This document shows positions 47,050 through 57,313 of a DNA stretch of 64,000 nt, in pieces. Numbering within the stretch: position 1 is the stretch's first letter; every line of letters starts with the position of its first letter. Source of the DNA: Reticulitermes speratus. Lineage: Eukaryota > Arthropoda > Insecta > Blattodea > Rhinotermitidae. A program made the translations under genes and the position numbers. The notes beneath the pieces were generated by a model. The model did no database searches, was not told the DNA's origin, and saw only the letters and a program-made list of their open reading frames with translations. The stretch spans positions 21,480,406-21,544,405 of the forward strand of contig JAJKFL010000004.1 in assembly GCA_021186555.1 (NCBI GenBank). The letters are read 5' to 3'.

Positions 47050-48078
47050 TGTACGAAAGTCACTCCGTGTGGTGTAACCAAATGGCTCCGCTATGGTTTG
47101 TACGTAAGTCACCCGTTTACTGTAACCAAATGGCTCCGCTACGGTTTGTACGTAAGTCACTCCGTTTACTGTAACCAAATGGCTCCTCTACGGTTTGTAC
47201 GTAAGTCACTCCGTGTAGTGTAACCAAATGGCTCCGCTACGGTTTGTACGTAAGTCACTCCGTTTACTGTAACCAAATGGCTCCGCTACGGTTTGTACGT
47301 AAGTCACTCCGTTTACTGTAACCAAATGGCTCCGCTACGGTTTGTACGTAAGTCACCCGTTTACTGTAACCAAATGGCTCCGTTACGGTTTGTACGTAAG
47401 TCACTCCGTGTAGTGTAACCAAATGGCTCCGCTACGGTTTGTACGTAAGTCACTCTGTTTACTGTAACCAAATGGCTCCGCTACGGTTTGTACGTAAGTC
47501 ACTCAGTTTACTGTAGCCAAATGGCTCCGCTACGGTTTGTACGTAAGTCACTCCGTTTACTGTAACCAAATGGCTCCGCTACGGTTTGTACGTAAGTCAC
47601 TCCGTTTACTGTAACCAAATGGCTCCGCTACGGTTTGTACGTAAGTCACACCCGTTTACTGTAACCAAATGGCTCCGTTACGGTTTGTACGTAAGTCACT
47701 CCGTGTAGTGTAACCAAATGGCTCCGCTACGGTTTGTACGTAAGTCACTCTGTTTACTGTAACCAAATGGCTCCGCTACGGTTTGTACGTAAGTCACTCA
47801 GTTTACTGTAGCCAAATGGCTCCGCTACGGTTTGTACGTAAGTCACTTCGTGTAGTGTAACCAAATGGCTCCGCTACGGTTTGTACGTAAGTCACTCAGT
47901 TTACTGTAGCCAAATGGCTCCGCTACGGTTTGTACGTAAGTCACTTCGTGTAGTGTAACCAAATGGCTCCGCTACGGTTTGTACGTAAGTCACTTCGTGT
48001 AGTGTAACCAAATGGCTCCGCTACGGTTTGTACGTAAGTCACTCAGTTTACTGTAGCCAAATGGCTCCGCTACGGTTT
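47050..48078 (+). repeat. 49-bp satellite, about 21 copies, with higher-order structure
   Basis: The unit is AACCAAATGGCTCCGCTACG followed by GTTTGTACGTAAGTCAC and a variable CTCCGTTTACTGT segment. Variants (CCG-TTTACTG, CCG-TGTAGTG, CTG-TTTACTG, CAG-TTTACTGTAGCC, and a GTTACGG form) recur in the same order at 47353 and 47648, about six units apart, so blocks of units have been duplicated. Unit divergence is low and GC is above the surroundings. Each unit carries GTAAGT, a splice-donor-like hexamer. No coding meaning inferred. Confidence 0.97.
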
Positions 48079-49020
48079 CCGGGGCGATCTGCAAACATAA
48101 TCACTAATAATGAATTCACGTTTTTATATAATTTTGTAATAATTAATATTATGTCCTTAAAACACTAAATTTTTCTATCTGCGTGATAGCTGTTAGTAAA
48201 CTGTGTTTACGAAAGCCTACCTGGCTATTGGTTCGGAGAAGACAGCCCAAACAAATTACATAAATGACTGTTCCATATAAATCCCAAATAACTTCCCTTC
48301 AAGCCAACATATTCAATTCTATTACACTACCTTTCAACGTGTTTCATTTCATTCTCCTTTGCGATTCATTACATTAATATCTCATTGGTCTGGGGATACC
48401 TCGAGTCGTTTTTGAACCAAAAGTGTTCTATCGCAAAAAGGGGATAACACTCTGGAAACATTGCTGTAGTTGTGTAGTATTGTAGACTTCAGTCGTGCGA
48501 GTGGGGTTTCAAATGCTCGTCTGTCCACATACGCCGTAAGAGAACGACAAAGAACTAGATTAACGAAGTAATTATTGTCGTAGGTTTATGTGGCAAGTGA
48601 CGTCACCATATCTGTCTGTTTACTATTGATATAAAATGGATTAATTTGCACAATTAATGTCGTTCCAGCTGTCAAAGGGTCATTTCCAGAAGAACGACTG
48701 CTCCCCACTAAACCAAAATGCACTGTCATAAATTTAATGCACGTAGGCTCGTCCTCCCACAGCACGAACTGCTGAAGCGAAATGCGTACAGCCGTGTGTA
48801 AAAGTAAGTAAACTACGGTGACAAGAGTACTTCTGAACCAGTTGTATATAAAAAAGAACATCTTTTGATAAGCGGTTGGTGATTTCAAGGTTTTATTACT
48901 TCTGTACGAACGCTTGATGAAGGGCGTTAGTTTGTATGATACGTCACAGATATTCAAAAAATAAAGTTGTCACTGTACACACCATGAAGGTACATAGTGA
49001 GTGGAGTTACAGCTGTAATC
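48079..49020. other. no gene recognised
   Basis: A 123-codon frame (48586-48957, minus) has no recognisable domain. Confidence 0.45.
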
Positions 49021-49240
49021 ATCCTTAACCTCTGTACTGGAAGTAGGTGAGCTGTTAGCCTCACATTCCGGCCGCTTTACCTCCACGGAAAGAGACCCCA
49101 CTATCCATTGAATATAAGGTTAGGTGTGCCCCAGAGCAGGTCTGAATGTTTTGTACAACAAAAACATCTCTTGACTCTAACAGGATTCGAAGCTCTGATC
49201 CTCCATTCTGCAGCCCAGTCACTACGTTATCCCTGCTCCC
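49021..49240 (-). mobile_element. SINE family A, divergent
   Basis: On the plus strand CGGAAAGAGACCCCACTATC, CATTGAATATAAGG, GTGTGCCCCAGAGCAGGTCT and the B-box complement GGATTCGAAGC appear in family order. No 3' tail. Confidence 0.75.
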
Positions 49241-49331
49241 AAATTATTCAATGTGCGTGTAATAAAAGCATATGACCGACTCTTCTGACAAAAGAAATAT
49301 TCTGTGAAGGCAATTATCCAAGAGAATAACA

Positions 49332-49525
49332 GCATGTATTACCACCAACACATACACAAAATTAAAACAAAATATGTAAAAAAAACTTCACAAGATCCCG
49401 ACATGTTTCGGTTGACTAGAGCACCATCTTCAGGGGCTAGTACACAGAAACATGTCGGGACTCTTGTAAAGTTTTTTTACATATTTTGTTTTAATTTTGT
49501 GTATGTGTTGGTGGTCATACATGTT
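49332..49525. mobile_element. hammerhead foldback, ribozyme in one arm
   Basis: Inverted arms 49332-49412 and 49449-49525 share ACCACCAACACATACACAAA, ATTAAAACAAAATATG and GATCCCGACATGTTTC. The left arm continues into a complete hammerhead motif on the minus strand, while the right arm is cut just at ACATGT. The arms differ at few positions, so the inversion is fairly recent or has been kept homogeneous. Confidence 0.8.
49394..49440 (-). ncRNA. hammerhead ribozyme motif, intact core
   Basis: On the minus strand: helix I AGCCC against GGGA, CTGAAGA, one unpaired T, a short helix II GGT/ACC with a long loop, GAAA, ACATGT and cleavage triplet GTC, the triplet favoured in natural hammerheads. Helix II is only three firm pairs. 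Confidence 0.65.
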
Positions 49526-50092
49526 ATAATAAGAACGTACAAGGAACGGACAATTTTAAATTAACCAAGAGAAATTTTGAAACCATTCTTCTATGAAAGT
49601 GGAAGACCCATTTTTGGGACTAAAGCAATTACCAACATTATCTAACTTTAATTCGTACTATATTTTTCTGGGTTATAATTCCATGTACGTTGGTGCGTAT
49701 TTACCGAAGTTTAGGATAAACATGCTGCCTTTTTGTTCAGAGCAGATAGGTGCAGCCTTCTCTTCCATAACCTTAATAAATGCCTCTGAGAATTACACAG
49801 TGGCGTAACTCAGAAGCCCACACTATAAATTCTGAATCATCCTGACTGAAATTTATAATGATTTTTTTATATGACAAGCTTGCTACATTAATGTGTACTT
49901 ATATATTTACGCTGTTTATATAAACACCTTTAATTGACAAATGTACGCTTACAGACAGAGATAACACATGGACAGCTTCCAGAACATGTCCTCGACAACA
50001 AAAACAACAACCAGAAGACAGGCTGTTCGTAGTCCAGGGAAAGCCACAGAAAGAACTGCAATGAATGATGGGGATGACAACGCCCTGTCTGC
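49526..50092. other. no feature recognised
   Basis: Nothing seen. Confidence 0.5.
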
Positions 50093-50335
50093 CTACGTTT
50101 TATTCCCCTTACATCTCCCCGGCATAACACGGCCAGTCCAGAACGTTTGTCTGTAGCAGCAGTTATCACTGACAACGTGACAACGACTGGGAGGAGGGAT
50201 AAAAGGCAGTACGACAGAAAGGAAGCGAAATGCGTGAGGAAGGTGATGGCGCGGGTCGGCCTTCGAGATCCTTTCAGTAGCCTCAGCACATAACATAAAA
50301 ACAAATAGGGATAATAACAATTCATGACTAATCAT
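50093..50335 (-). CDS. candidate small secreted peptide or first exon (weak)
   Basis: The 80-codon minus frame starts with a classic signal-peptide pattern (MISHELLLSLFVFMLCAEA). After it come a Pro/His/Phe-rich stretch and a short Cys-containing part (CHVVSDNCCYRQTFW, then PGRC). The DNA is more GC-rich than its surroundings. A GATGTAAGGG donor-like site lies just after the PGRC codons, so it could be a first exon. I do not recognise the family, frames on both strands are open here, and chance is a real possibility. Confidence 0.2.
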   Translation of the reverse strand: MISHELLLSLFVFMLCAEATERISKADPRHHLPHAFRFLSVVLPFIPPPSRCHVVSDNCCYRQTFWTGRVMPGRCKGNKT

Positions 50336-50339
50336 TCAA

Positions 50340-52072
50340 CTTTTGTGAAAATTTCGTTCTCTCTCTTTTTGTCATAGTATATAGTGTTATTTTCTTTACG
50401 ACTGTCTCATCGTTTCTATCAAAGGGAATTTACATAACCGGTCTATGTACAAGGCGTACTTTCAATTTACTAATGGCGGACAATACTTCACAATCATAGA
50501 TGTTATCATTCTAAATATGTGTCTCTTCTGTGCCAACATTTCATTTCCATAATGGTGTTCGTTTTTATTTATTTGCTTCTCCATTATCGATTTGATTTCA
50601 AGGGCGTATGACATAAAAAGCTGAGAGTCATTGTTGTCAGTCAAAACAAGCACAAGTTTAATTATTTCCTACAGCGTTAGCCTACACTATGCATTCACAA
50701 ACAATTTCACGTCATCACGTCCACCTATACAGAAAATTAATAGTCCCCAAACTGTCCTGCGCAACCCGTTTCCAGCGTATCTGTGACGAATTGAGGAATT
50801 TTAATTTCGTATAATGCTTGAATGTGCAATATTATGTCCTTTGAGAAAAGGGAAGTTTCTCTGATTGTGTGATGCACTGATTTGTACTGCCACTTGTATA
50901 ATGTAAGTAGGAAGTCTTCTGTAGATTACTATAATGATTCGAGGGGGGGGGGGCAGAAAAAAAGCCCAGTTGAAATCAACAAATACACTTTCATTACGGC
51001 AGCTGTAAAGTATTCCATTAGACTTTCCCCTTATTTTAGATTATTATACATGTGTTTTACAAAATTTATTTTCTTAATATATGGGTTTTATTGATGTGGG
51101 GATCCGTCACGTTTATACGTACCAAATGAAGTTCGGGAAAGGACCACAGTAAATAATTTTGGCGTCACATTAAAAGACGCTGTTTCCATTTTCGGAATAT
51201 TCAGGGTAACCATATGGGTGTTCGCATTTTACAATATTTATTCTAAAATGTTAATTAACACTAGATTTTGCTAGCGCTTAGGTTATTTTTCACCGCAGGA
51301 ACATGTGTTTATCAAGTACGGTTGTAGACTGTAGACAGATCTTCTGATGTAACACGGCTGTGGGTTATATACTGTTCTAGGAAATCTTTATCTACAGAGA
51401 ATCTTTCAAATGAAAAACGGGGGAGGGCGGAAAAATACAAGGCGAACAAAGTACGTTAAGAAAATAGCAGTCACATTCAAACTGCACACTTTCACAAAAC
51501 ATTGTGTACATACAATCTCTAATAATACTAGATATACTGTGTCCCTAAATTTACGGCGGGCTTTAACCGACCGTGTCCTAGCAACCAGACAGGGTAGAAA
51601 GATGAATCAAGTGACATAAAACGGAAATTCCAAACCCTTTACCTCGAAACTCAAGGAAGGTCAACGTGTATTAGATACATAACTAGAAAGAGCCAAGGTT
51701 ACTAATTCTCAAGTAACCCCAGACTATATATCCTACCAACAGACAACTACCAATATTTTGTGTATTACAAAAACGTAGTTACGACAGTTCGAAGCTTAAA
51801 ATATCAGCCTTGATAAATAAGCGTAACTAAAATTGTGATTACAAATTATAACACAGTTTTTAAAAAAAAAAGCTCTATTGATGTAACAAGTAGTTACTAC
51901 TCATACATTCCAAAACATTCCGCCTTCGACTTAATCTCTCTCCAGTCAAAAGGTTCTTAATTCAAAAGGGAGGGACGGAGAAAGGTGGATGACATCCAGT
52001 GCTACAAAATTTATAGGTAGACACATATCTCTACTAATTAAACAACAATTTTCACCCTTCAAAGTCGCAGGA
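50340..52072. other. no gene recognised; G11 run
   Basis: A run of eleven G at 50943-50953. Otherwise AT-rich and silent. Confidence 0.5.
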
Positions 52073-52225
52073 GTTAAATTCCAACTATTGCTCAGGAAAG
52101 AGGGGTTTTAAATTTATAGTTCCCTTAAATGCATTCACATCTGTAAGGTGCATAGAGGTTTGCAGCACGTTAAGAACTAAAGGGTCCGTACAGTGCACCG
52201 AGGCCGGCACTGAATGGTTAAGGGA
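52073..52225 (+). repeat. unclassified dispersed repeat, copy 2
   Basis: Same-orientation relative of 37818-37963. A 64-codon frame on the minus strand overlaps it and is probably incidental. Confidence 0.75.
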
Positions 52226-52685
52226 CAGTGCAAAGCCATGATTTATTTTGAAATCCTTTACGTGCAAACAAGCAGACATCCATGTGAAACATCACAGATT
52301 GTAAAAATGCTAGCAATAGAAAATAAAAACTAGTAAACCGAAATATATTGTTCAGAATAACACGTGGGATAAAAGCGGGATTTTAGAAACAAATTGTAAA
52401 ATACGGCGGGCAGAGAGCTACAGAGGTGTTTGGAAAGGGGAACCTAAATTGCACATGACATAACTCGGTTGACATGAAATACTGAGGGCATAACCATGGA
52501 CATTATACAGCATCAGTCTACTGGAATCTGCCTACGGATGAGGACAAATCATTTGATTCCATTCACACAACATTCAACTTTCCGTGTCTCGTTCGCTGCC
52601 TAGCACCTCACATCCACTGCAGAAATCACTTGCCGATCAATTGTACCTCAACAGCTCTCGGTTATTTAAAATACTACGGAGAAAT
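52226..52685. other. no feature recognised
   Basis: Nothing seen. Confidence 0.5.
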
Positions 52686-53141
52686 ATATGTATGTAGTGG
52701 TGCTATGTAACATCTGTTATGTATGTAGTGGTGCTATGTAACATCTGTTATGTATGTAGTGGTGCTATGTAATATCTGTTATGTATGTAGTGGTGCTATG
52801 TAATATCTGTTATGTATGTAGTGGTGCTATGTAACATCTGTTATGTATGTAGTGGTGCTATGTAACATCTGTTATGTATGTAGTGGTGCTATGTAATATC
52901 TGTTATGTATGTAGTGGTGCTATGTAACATCTGTTATGTATGAGGTGGTGCTATGTAACATCTGTTATGTATGTAGTGGTGCTATGTAACATCTGTTATG
53001 TATGTAGTGGTGCTATATAACATCTGTTATGTATGTTGTGGTGCTATGTAACATCTGTTATGTATGTAGTTGTGCTATGTAACATCTGTTATGTATGTAG
53101 TGGTGCTATGTAACATATGTTATGTATGTAGTGGTGCTATG
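52686..53141 (+). repeat. 31-bp minisatellite, about 15 copies
   Basis: The unit ATGTATGTAGTGGTGCTATG followed by TAACATCTGTT is repeated with very few substitutions (TAATATC variants, one GAGGTGG, one GTTGTGG). The array stops exactly where a SINE begins. Confidence 0.97.
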
Positions 53142-53446
53142 TAAGGTAAAGCAGTCCCATACAGGCCTAGGAAGGCCCTTAGGGCTCCAGGAGGTCGAGG
53201 CTCTCAGGTATTTAGACAATCGGCACATGAAGGTGGTAAGGTTGTCAGCCCTACGCACCGGCCGCCTTTACCCCCCAGGAACGATTCCTGGTACTCATTT
53301 CTGTTAGAGGCTGAGTCGACCCCAGGGCCATAGTGTGACCGAAACGATTGTCAGTGAAAAATTCCAGTGACACCATCGGGAATCGAACCCGCGACGTTCC
53401 GGTTTGTAGCTCAGTGCCTCAACCAACTGCACCACCGCGTGCCCCC
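53142..53446 (-). mobile_element. tRNA-derived SINE, family B, full-length
   Basis: On the minus strand: GCACGCGGTGGTGCAGTTGG A box region, B box GGGTTCGATTCCCG, then the family body with GGGTCGACTCAGCC, GAGTACCAGGAATCGTTCC, GGGGGGTAAAGGCGGCC, and the CTTTACC end. Insertion truncated or bounded the minisatellite at its left. Confidence 0.92.
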
Positions 53447-53626
53447 AGTATAAAATTTTAAAAAGGGATTTTGTAATTTACGATATATTCCACTATGGGT
53501 AATGTAAAATATTATTGGACACAGCATTTCAATAGGCAATCTTCAGCGAAAACCAGATTAGTAGGGAGGTTTAAAACCATTGAATATTTTTTCTCAGAAA
53601 TTTTCGGATGAAGTGGTAATAAAAAT

Positions 53627-53815
53627 TATGGTATTGAGAACCACTTGTCTTTTGGACTTTGTCCATCGTCTTTAATGTAAAATATAAAATATAAAAATCA
53701 CAACGTTTCGGAAGATGGCTCTTCTTCCGAAACGTTGTGATTTTTATATTTTATATTTTATATTAAAGACGATGGACAAAGTCCAAAAGACAAGTGGTTC
53801 TCAATGTTATATACC
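53627..53815. mobile_element. near-perfect palindrome, truncated hammerhead foldback
   Basis: Arms 53633-53715 and 53726-53805 are almost exact inverted copies (GAGAACCACTTGTCTTTTGG, ACTTTGTCCATCGTCTTTAA, AAAATCACAACGTTTCGG). The centre is CGGAAGATGGCTCTTCTTCC. Only the GAAACGTTG end of the hammerhead motif remains. The very low divergence suggests a young element or gene conversion between arms. Confidence 0.8.
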
Positions 53816-54569
53816 ATCGTCAGAACCTTTTAGAATTTATTTAAAATTATGGTATGTTTCTCACACGTGTTCCTTGATATTTATTTTTCTCAACTTTCAC
53901 ACTGAAAACAAAAAGGTTTATCGTGTTATGCCTTCAAAGTATATAATATGCACAAGTGAATTACTTCTCATTCGTGCTCCCACTTACTCTCCTGTGGTAA
54001 TAAATGTATTTTATTTCCTGACTTAAGGCAACATCTCCCTTTGTGGAACTGTCAGGTGTGTGCACAGGAAATCTCTTTATAATCTACAAATTAATATTTT
54101 TACGTACGCAAATAATACTAAATAAATTTTATCAGTGTTCGCATTATGGTTTGTTGCAGACGTGAAACTGGTATAGTATATTATTGTGGGCCGTGTTTAT
54201 AAAGATAGTTTCAGCGGAAGTACGTCATCCAAAATACAAATAAAGGCGTGTTTGTGCACAGGTGTGTGAAACTAGAATATAAAACGTCAAGTCTACGTAT
54301 GTGTATAAATGTTAAAAATCATGACAGGGAAATCCAAATGCTCTTAAAGTAATTAAAAGGCTTTCAAAATGCATTACTACATACATGACGTGTTTTGTTA
54401 CAAACTAGGTACGTCACAGGTAGTTCATGAACTTCGTCTACTATGAAACAAGTAATTACTGTGAATATTTTGCACTATTCAAAGGGACATACAAAAAACG
54501 GGATTGTCCTTCTTCCGCTTAGTGGCATTTATTCCTTATGGTAGAAAGGTAAACTTCTATTAGATTTCG
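53816..54569. other. no feature recognised
   Basis: A 103-codon frame (53715-54026, plus) begins inside the palindrome and is not recognisable. Confidence 0.5.
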
Positions 54570-54828
54570 TTTTTTTTCCATGGCACAACAGCCCCTAGTG
54601 GGCCAGGGCCTCCTCATTATCGAAGCTTCACGATCACGTTCATTTAGACACACCACACTCGGTAGGACTCCTCTGGACGAGGGATCAGCCCGACGCAGTG
54701 ACCTCCCTGACAACACACAACACTTACAAGAGACAGACATCCATGCCCCGGCGGGATTCGAACCCGTAATCCCAGCAAGCGAGCGGCCGCAGAGCCACGC
54801 CTTTGACCGCGCGGCCACTGGGATCGGC
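54570..54828 (-). mobile_element. tRNA-Leu-derived SINE, family C, full-length
   Basis: Poly-T at the left (tail), ACACACCACACTCGGTAGGA, CTCCTCTGGACGAGGGATC, B box complement GCGGGATTCGAACCCG, and the head complement CGCGGCCACTGGGATCGGC at the right. Confidence 0.93.
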
Positions 54829-55704
54829 AGATTTAGACGTTACTCGCACATAATCTTTGACTTCCTGATAGCGTCATTAAATGAAGCACACGAATATAAG
54901 TAAAGAGGAATGACCAAACTTAACAACATAGTTTCATTCTCACCTACACATTTTATAGTTTTGTATATTTGTGTTTGTTCCAGTATATTTTATAACTTCT
55001 AGAACACTAACTTGTAACAGAAACGGGGAAGAATGGGGAAAGTGAAAGGGCAACTGAAATAAAAACGTACACTTTCTTTGGGTAACTGTACATCACAGAA
55101 TGAGGAAGGTGCAGTTGAACACGTAGTAAATTTCAGTGTACTTTTTTAAGGTCCTAACCCAGCCCTCGCCCTAGAGAACTGATTTTAATCAAGTAGGATA
55201 TACTTGTAGTCAAGAGAGCAATTCACGTAATTAAATTGTATCTGGCTGTCAAGTAATGTACAGCATAAGACTCCTTAAAATCGTAAATTTTAGAAGTTAC
55301 ACATAATGCCATCATACAGTATTTTGATACATGTTTTAACAGAAGATAATAAATGACATAAAGTAGTTCAAAAGGGTTTGCCTAATCGTCAGCGTTCCTA
55401 AAATAGCGTGTTTAGAACGCTAGATTTTTAGAGTTCAACACCGACTCATTAAGAGCCAGAAGAAATTAGAAATAGTTTTGAAATAGGCCAAATTAAGTAA
55501 CTTTCCTGTAAATCCGTAATTAATGAATTCATACACAATACTAATATCGTGTAAAGATAATTTCAGTTCCACTTTGGTCATACTTCAGCCACCTGGATAA
55601 ACGATACACAAGAGGCGAGACTGGAAATTACCATGAAAAATAATCCAATATGCTTCTATGAACATAACAAAATCAACTGAACAAGATTTATTACATAAAT
55701 TTCA
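54829..55704. other. no feature recognised
   Basis: Nothing seen. Confidence 0.5.
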
Positions 55705-55769
55705 TTACGTACTTAATTAATTTTATTTCAATCCAACAAATGCACTACACTTTCTTTCACTGATTTCTT

Positions 55770-55817
55770 GCCCCTACATATGTTTCGGAACACCCTGTGC
55801 CATCCTCAGGGGGGTCG
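55770..55817 (-). ncRNA. hammerhead ribozyme motif of the PLE, intact core
   Basis: On the minus strand: helix I CCCC/GGGG, CTGAGGA (variable position G), one unpaired T, helix II GGCAC/GTTCC with one mismatch and AGGGT loop, GAAA, the self-complementary ACATATGT, cleavage triplet GTA. The inverted partner at 57058-57107 (plus) retains helix II, GAAA and the palindrome, but its core departs from consensus. Its position in the terminal repeat of a PLE links the other motifs in the window to this retroelement class. Confidence 0.75.
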
Positions 55818-56033
55818 TTGAGAGTTGACAATCTTCAATACATCCAATTCTTTTTTCACTCACTTTCACACTACATAATTATTGTAAGCCACCAGCACTA
55901 ATTATCACTTGTCTTTCTGTTCATAGTAATAACTTATCTTTCTTCAGTGTTTTTTATTAAAATTTTTAGAGTTGAAGATAGTTGTAGCATAAAATATTAA
56001 AAAGATAATTAAAATTGTGTTTGATAGCTGGCT

Positions 56034-56180
56034 CAGGATAGGGACAGGTGGCGGGCTCTTGTGAGTGCGGTAATGAACCTTAGGGTTCCACAAAACGTGG
56101 GGAATTTCTTGACTAGCTGACGACCTACTAGCTTCTCAAGAAGGACTCTGCTCCGTGGAGTTAGTTAGTTAGTTAGTTAG
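56034..56180 (+). mobile_element. RTE-like LINE 3' end inserted in PLE
   Basis: The last ~147 bases of the LINE: GGTGGCGGGCTCTTGTGAG (end of coding), GGTAATGAACC, GTGGGGAATTTCTTGACTAG, CTTCTCAAGAAGGACTCTGC and a tail of TTAG units. A 14-bp target duplication with one mismatch (TTTGATAGCTGGCT at 56020-56033, TTTGACAGCTGGCT at 56181-56194) brackets it. The opposite PLE arm (56848-56866) shows the empty site. Confidence 0.92.
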
Positions 56181-57313
56181 TTTGACAGCTGGCTATGTAT
56201 GCTAATTATTCGATCACATTTGATCTTGTCCTGTTGCTGTGTTGTTAACCGTCCTGTGGTGTATTGTGTACTCTCTGTATCTATAATTAGGTCCTGTAGA
56301 AAGTGTTTTGGGCTTTTCTCAAACGCATAATTTAGTCCAAACCCTACGATTTTTGTTTCTTCATCGTTAAAGATGATATTAGAGAGGTTCTTTATACGTG
56401 TGTAGAAGGAATGTGATGTTTGTAAGTTTGGTTTGTTTTGTTTCTGTGTTTGTTTACATTTTGTGTTTCGTACATAGTCAAGTTCTTTATTTAGTTTGTT
56501 GTACAGGACGTCATCCATCTTATTGATTTTTGATTTAGTGATGATTGTACACATAGCCATGTGTCTTGCCAAAAGTTTGCACATTCTAAGCGGGTATTAT
56601 ACAATTGTTTGTTGAGTGTACACTTTTTCTTATATAAGAATTTCATTTCCTGATTTAGACGGTATTTGATAGCAGCATTCTTTGTGTTTGTACTTTTTGA
56701 TAATTAATTAATTTTATTTCAATCCAACAAATGCACTACACTTTCTTTCACTGATTTCACAATACACAATACACAATACACCACAGGACGGTTAACAGAA
56801 CAGCAACAGGACAAGATGAAATGTGATCGAACAACTCGTACACATAACCAGCTGCCAAACACAATTTTAATTATCTTTTTAATATTTTATACCACAACTA
56901 TCTTCAATTCTAAAACTTTTAATAAAACACACTGAAGAAAGATAAGTTATTACTATAAACAGAAAGACAAGTGATAATCAGTGCTGGTGCCTTAAAATAA
57001 TTATGTGGTGTGAAAGTGAGTGAAAAACAATTGGATGTATTGAAGATTGTGAACTCTCGACGAACACCTGAGATTGGCAAAGGGTGTGCCGAAACATATG
57101 TAGGGGCAAGAAATCAGTGAAAGAAAGTGTAGTGCATTTGTTGGATTGAAATAAAATTAATTAATTATAAAAAATGCACGGTATATATAATGAAAAGTTA
57201 ATTACGTACGTTTAGACAAGATAATCACGCAGTCGTTACACAACATTTGTATCGTGTTTCTAACTCGCCTGTATGTTTTCGACGATTCTGTTTCAACTGT
57301 GTCCATTATAATC

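Larger units (their letters stand above)
55705..57170 (-). mobile_element. Penelope-like element (PLE) fossil with inverted termini
   Basis: A broken, internally deleted PLE. The coding remnant is read on the minus strand (56177-56584), preceded at 56704-56758 by a terminal fragment in the same orientation and followed by a long terminal region (55705-56176). An inverted second copy of the terminal region occupies 56757-57170. A remnant motif NLSNIIFNDEETKIVGFGLN matches the NLS--L---E---L--GLNF block that precedes the reverse transcriptase in PLEs. The reverse transcriptase itself is missing. Hammerhead motifs are present in both terminal copies. An RTE-like LINE tail has inserted in the left arm. 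Old and non-functional. Confidence 0.82.

Noticed and set aside
47050-48078. CRISPR-like array
   Set aside because: There are no unique spacers between the 49-bp units, and the context is a eukaryotic satellite.
51573-51586. X-box-like GTGTCCTAGCAACC (RFX site)
   Set aside because: One half-site is imperfect and the spacer is one base short. No gene is visible beside it.
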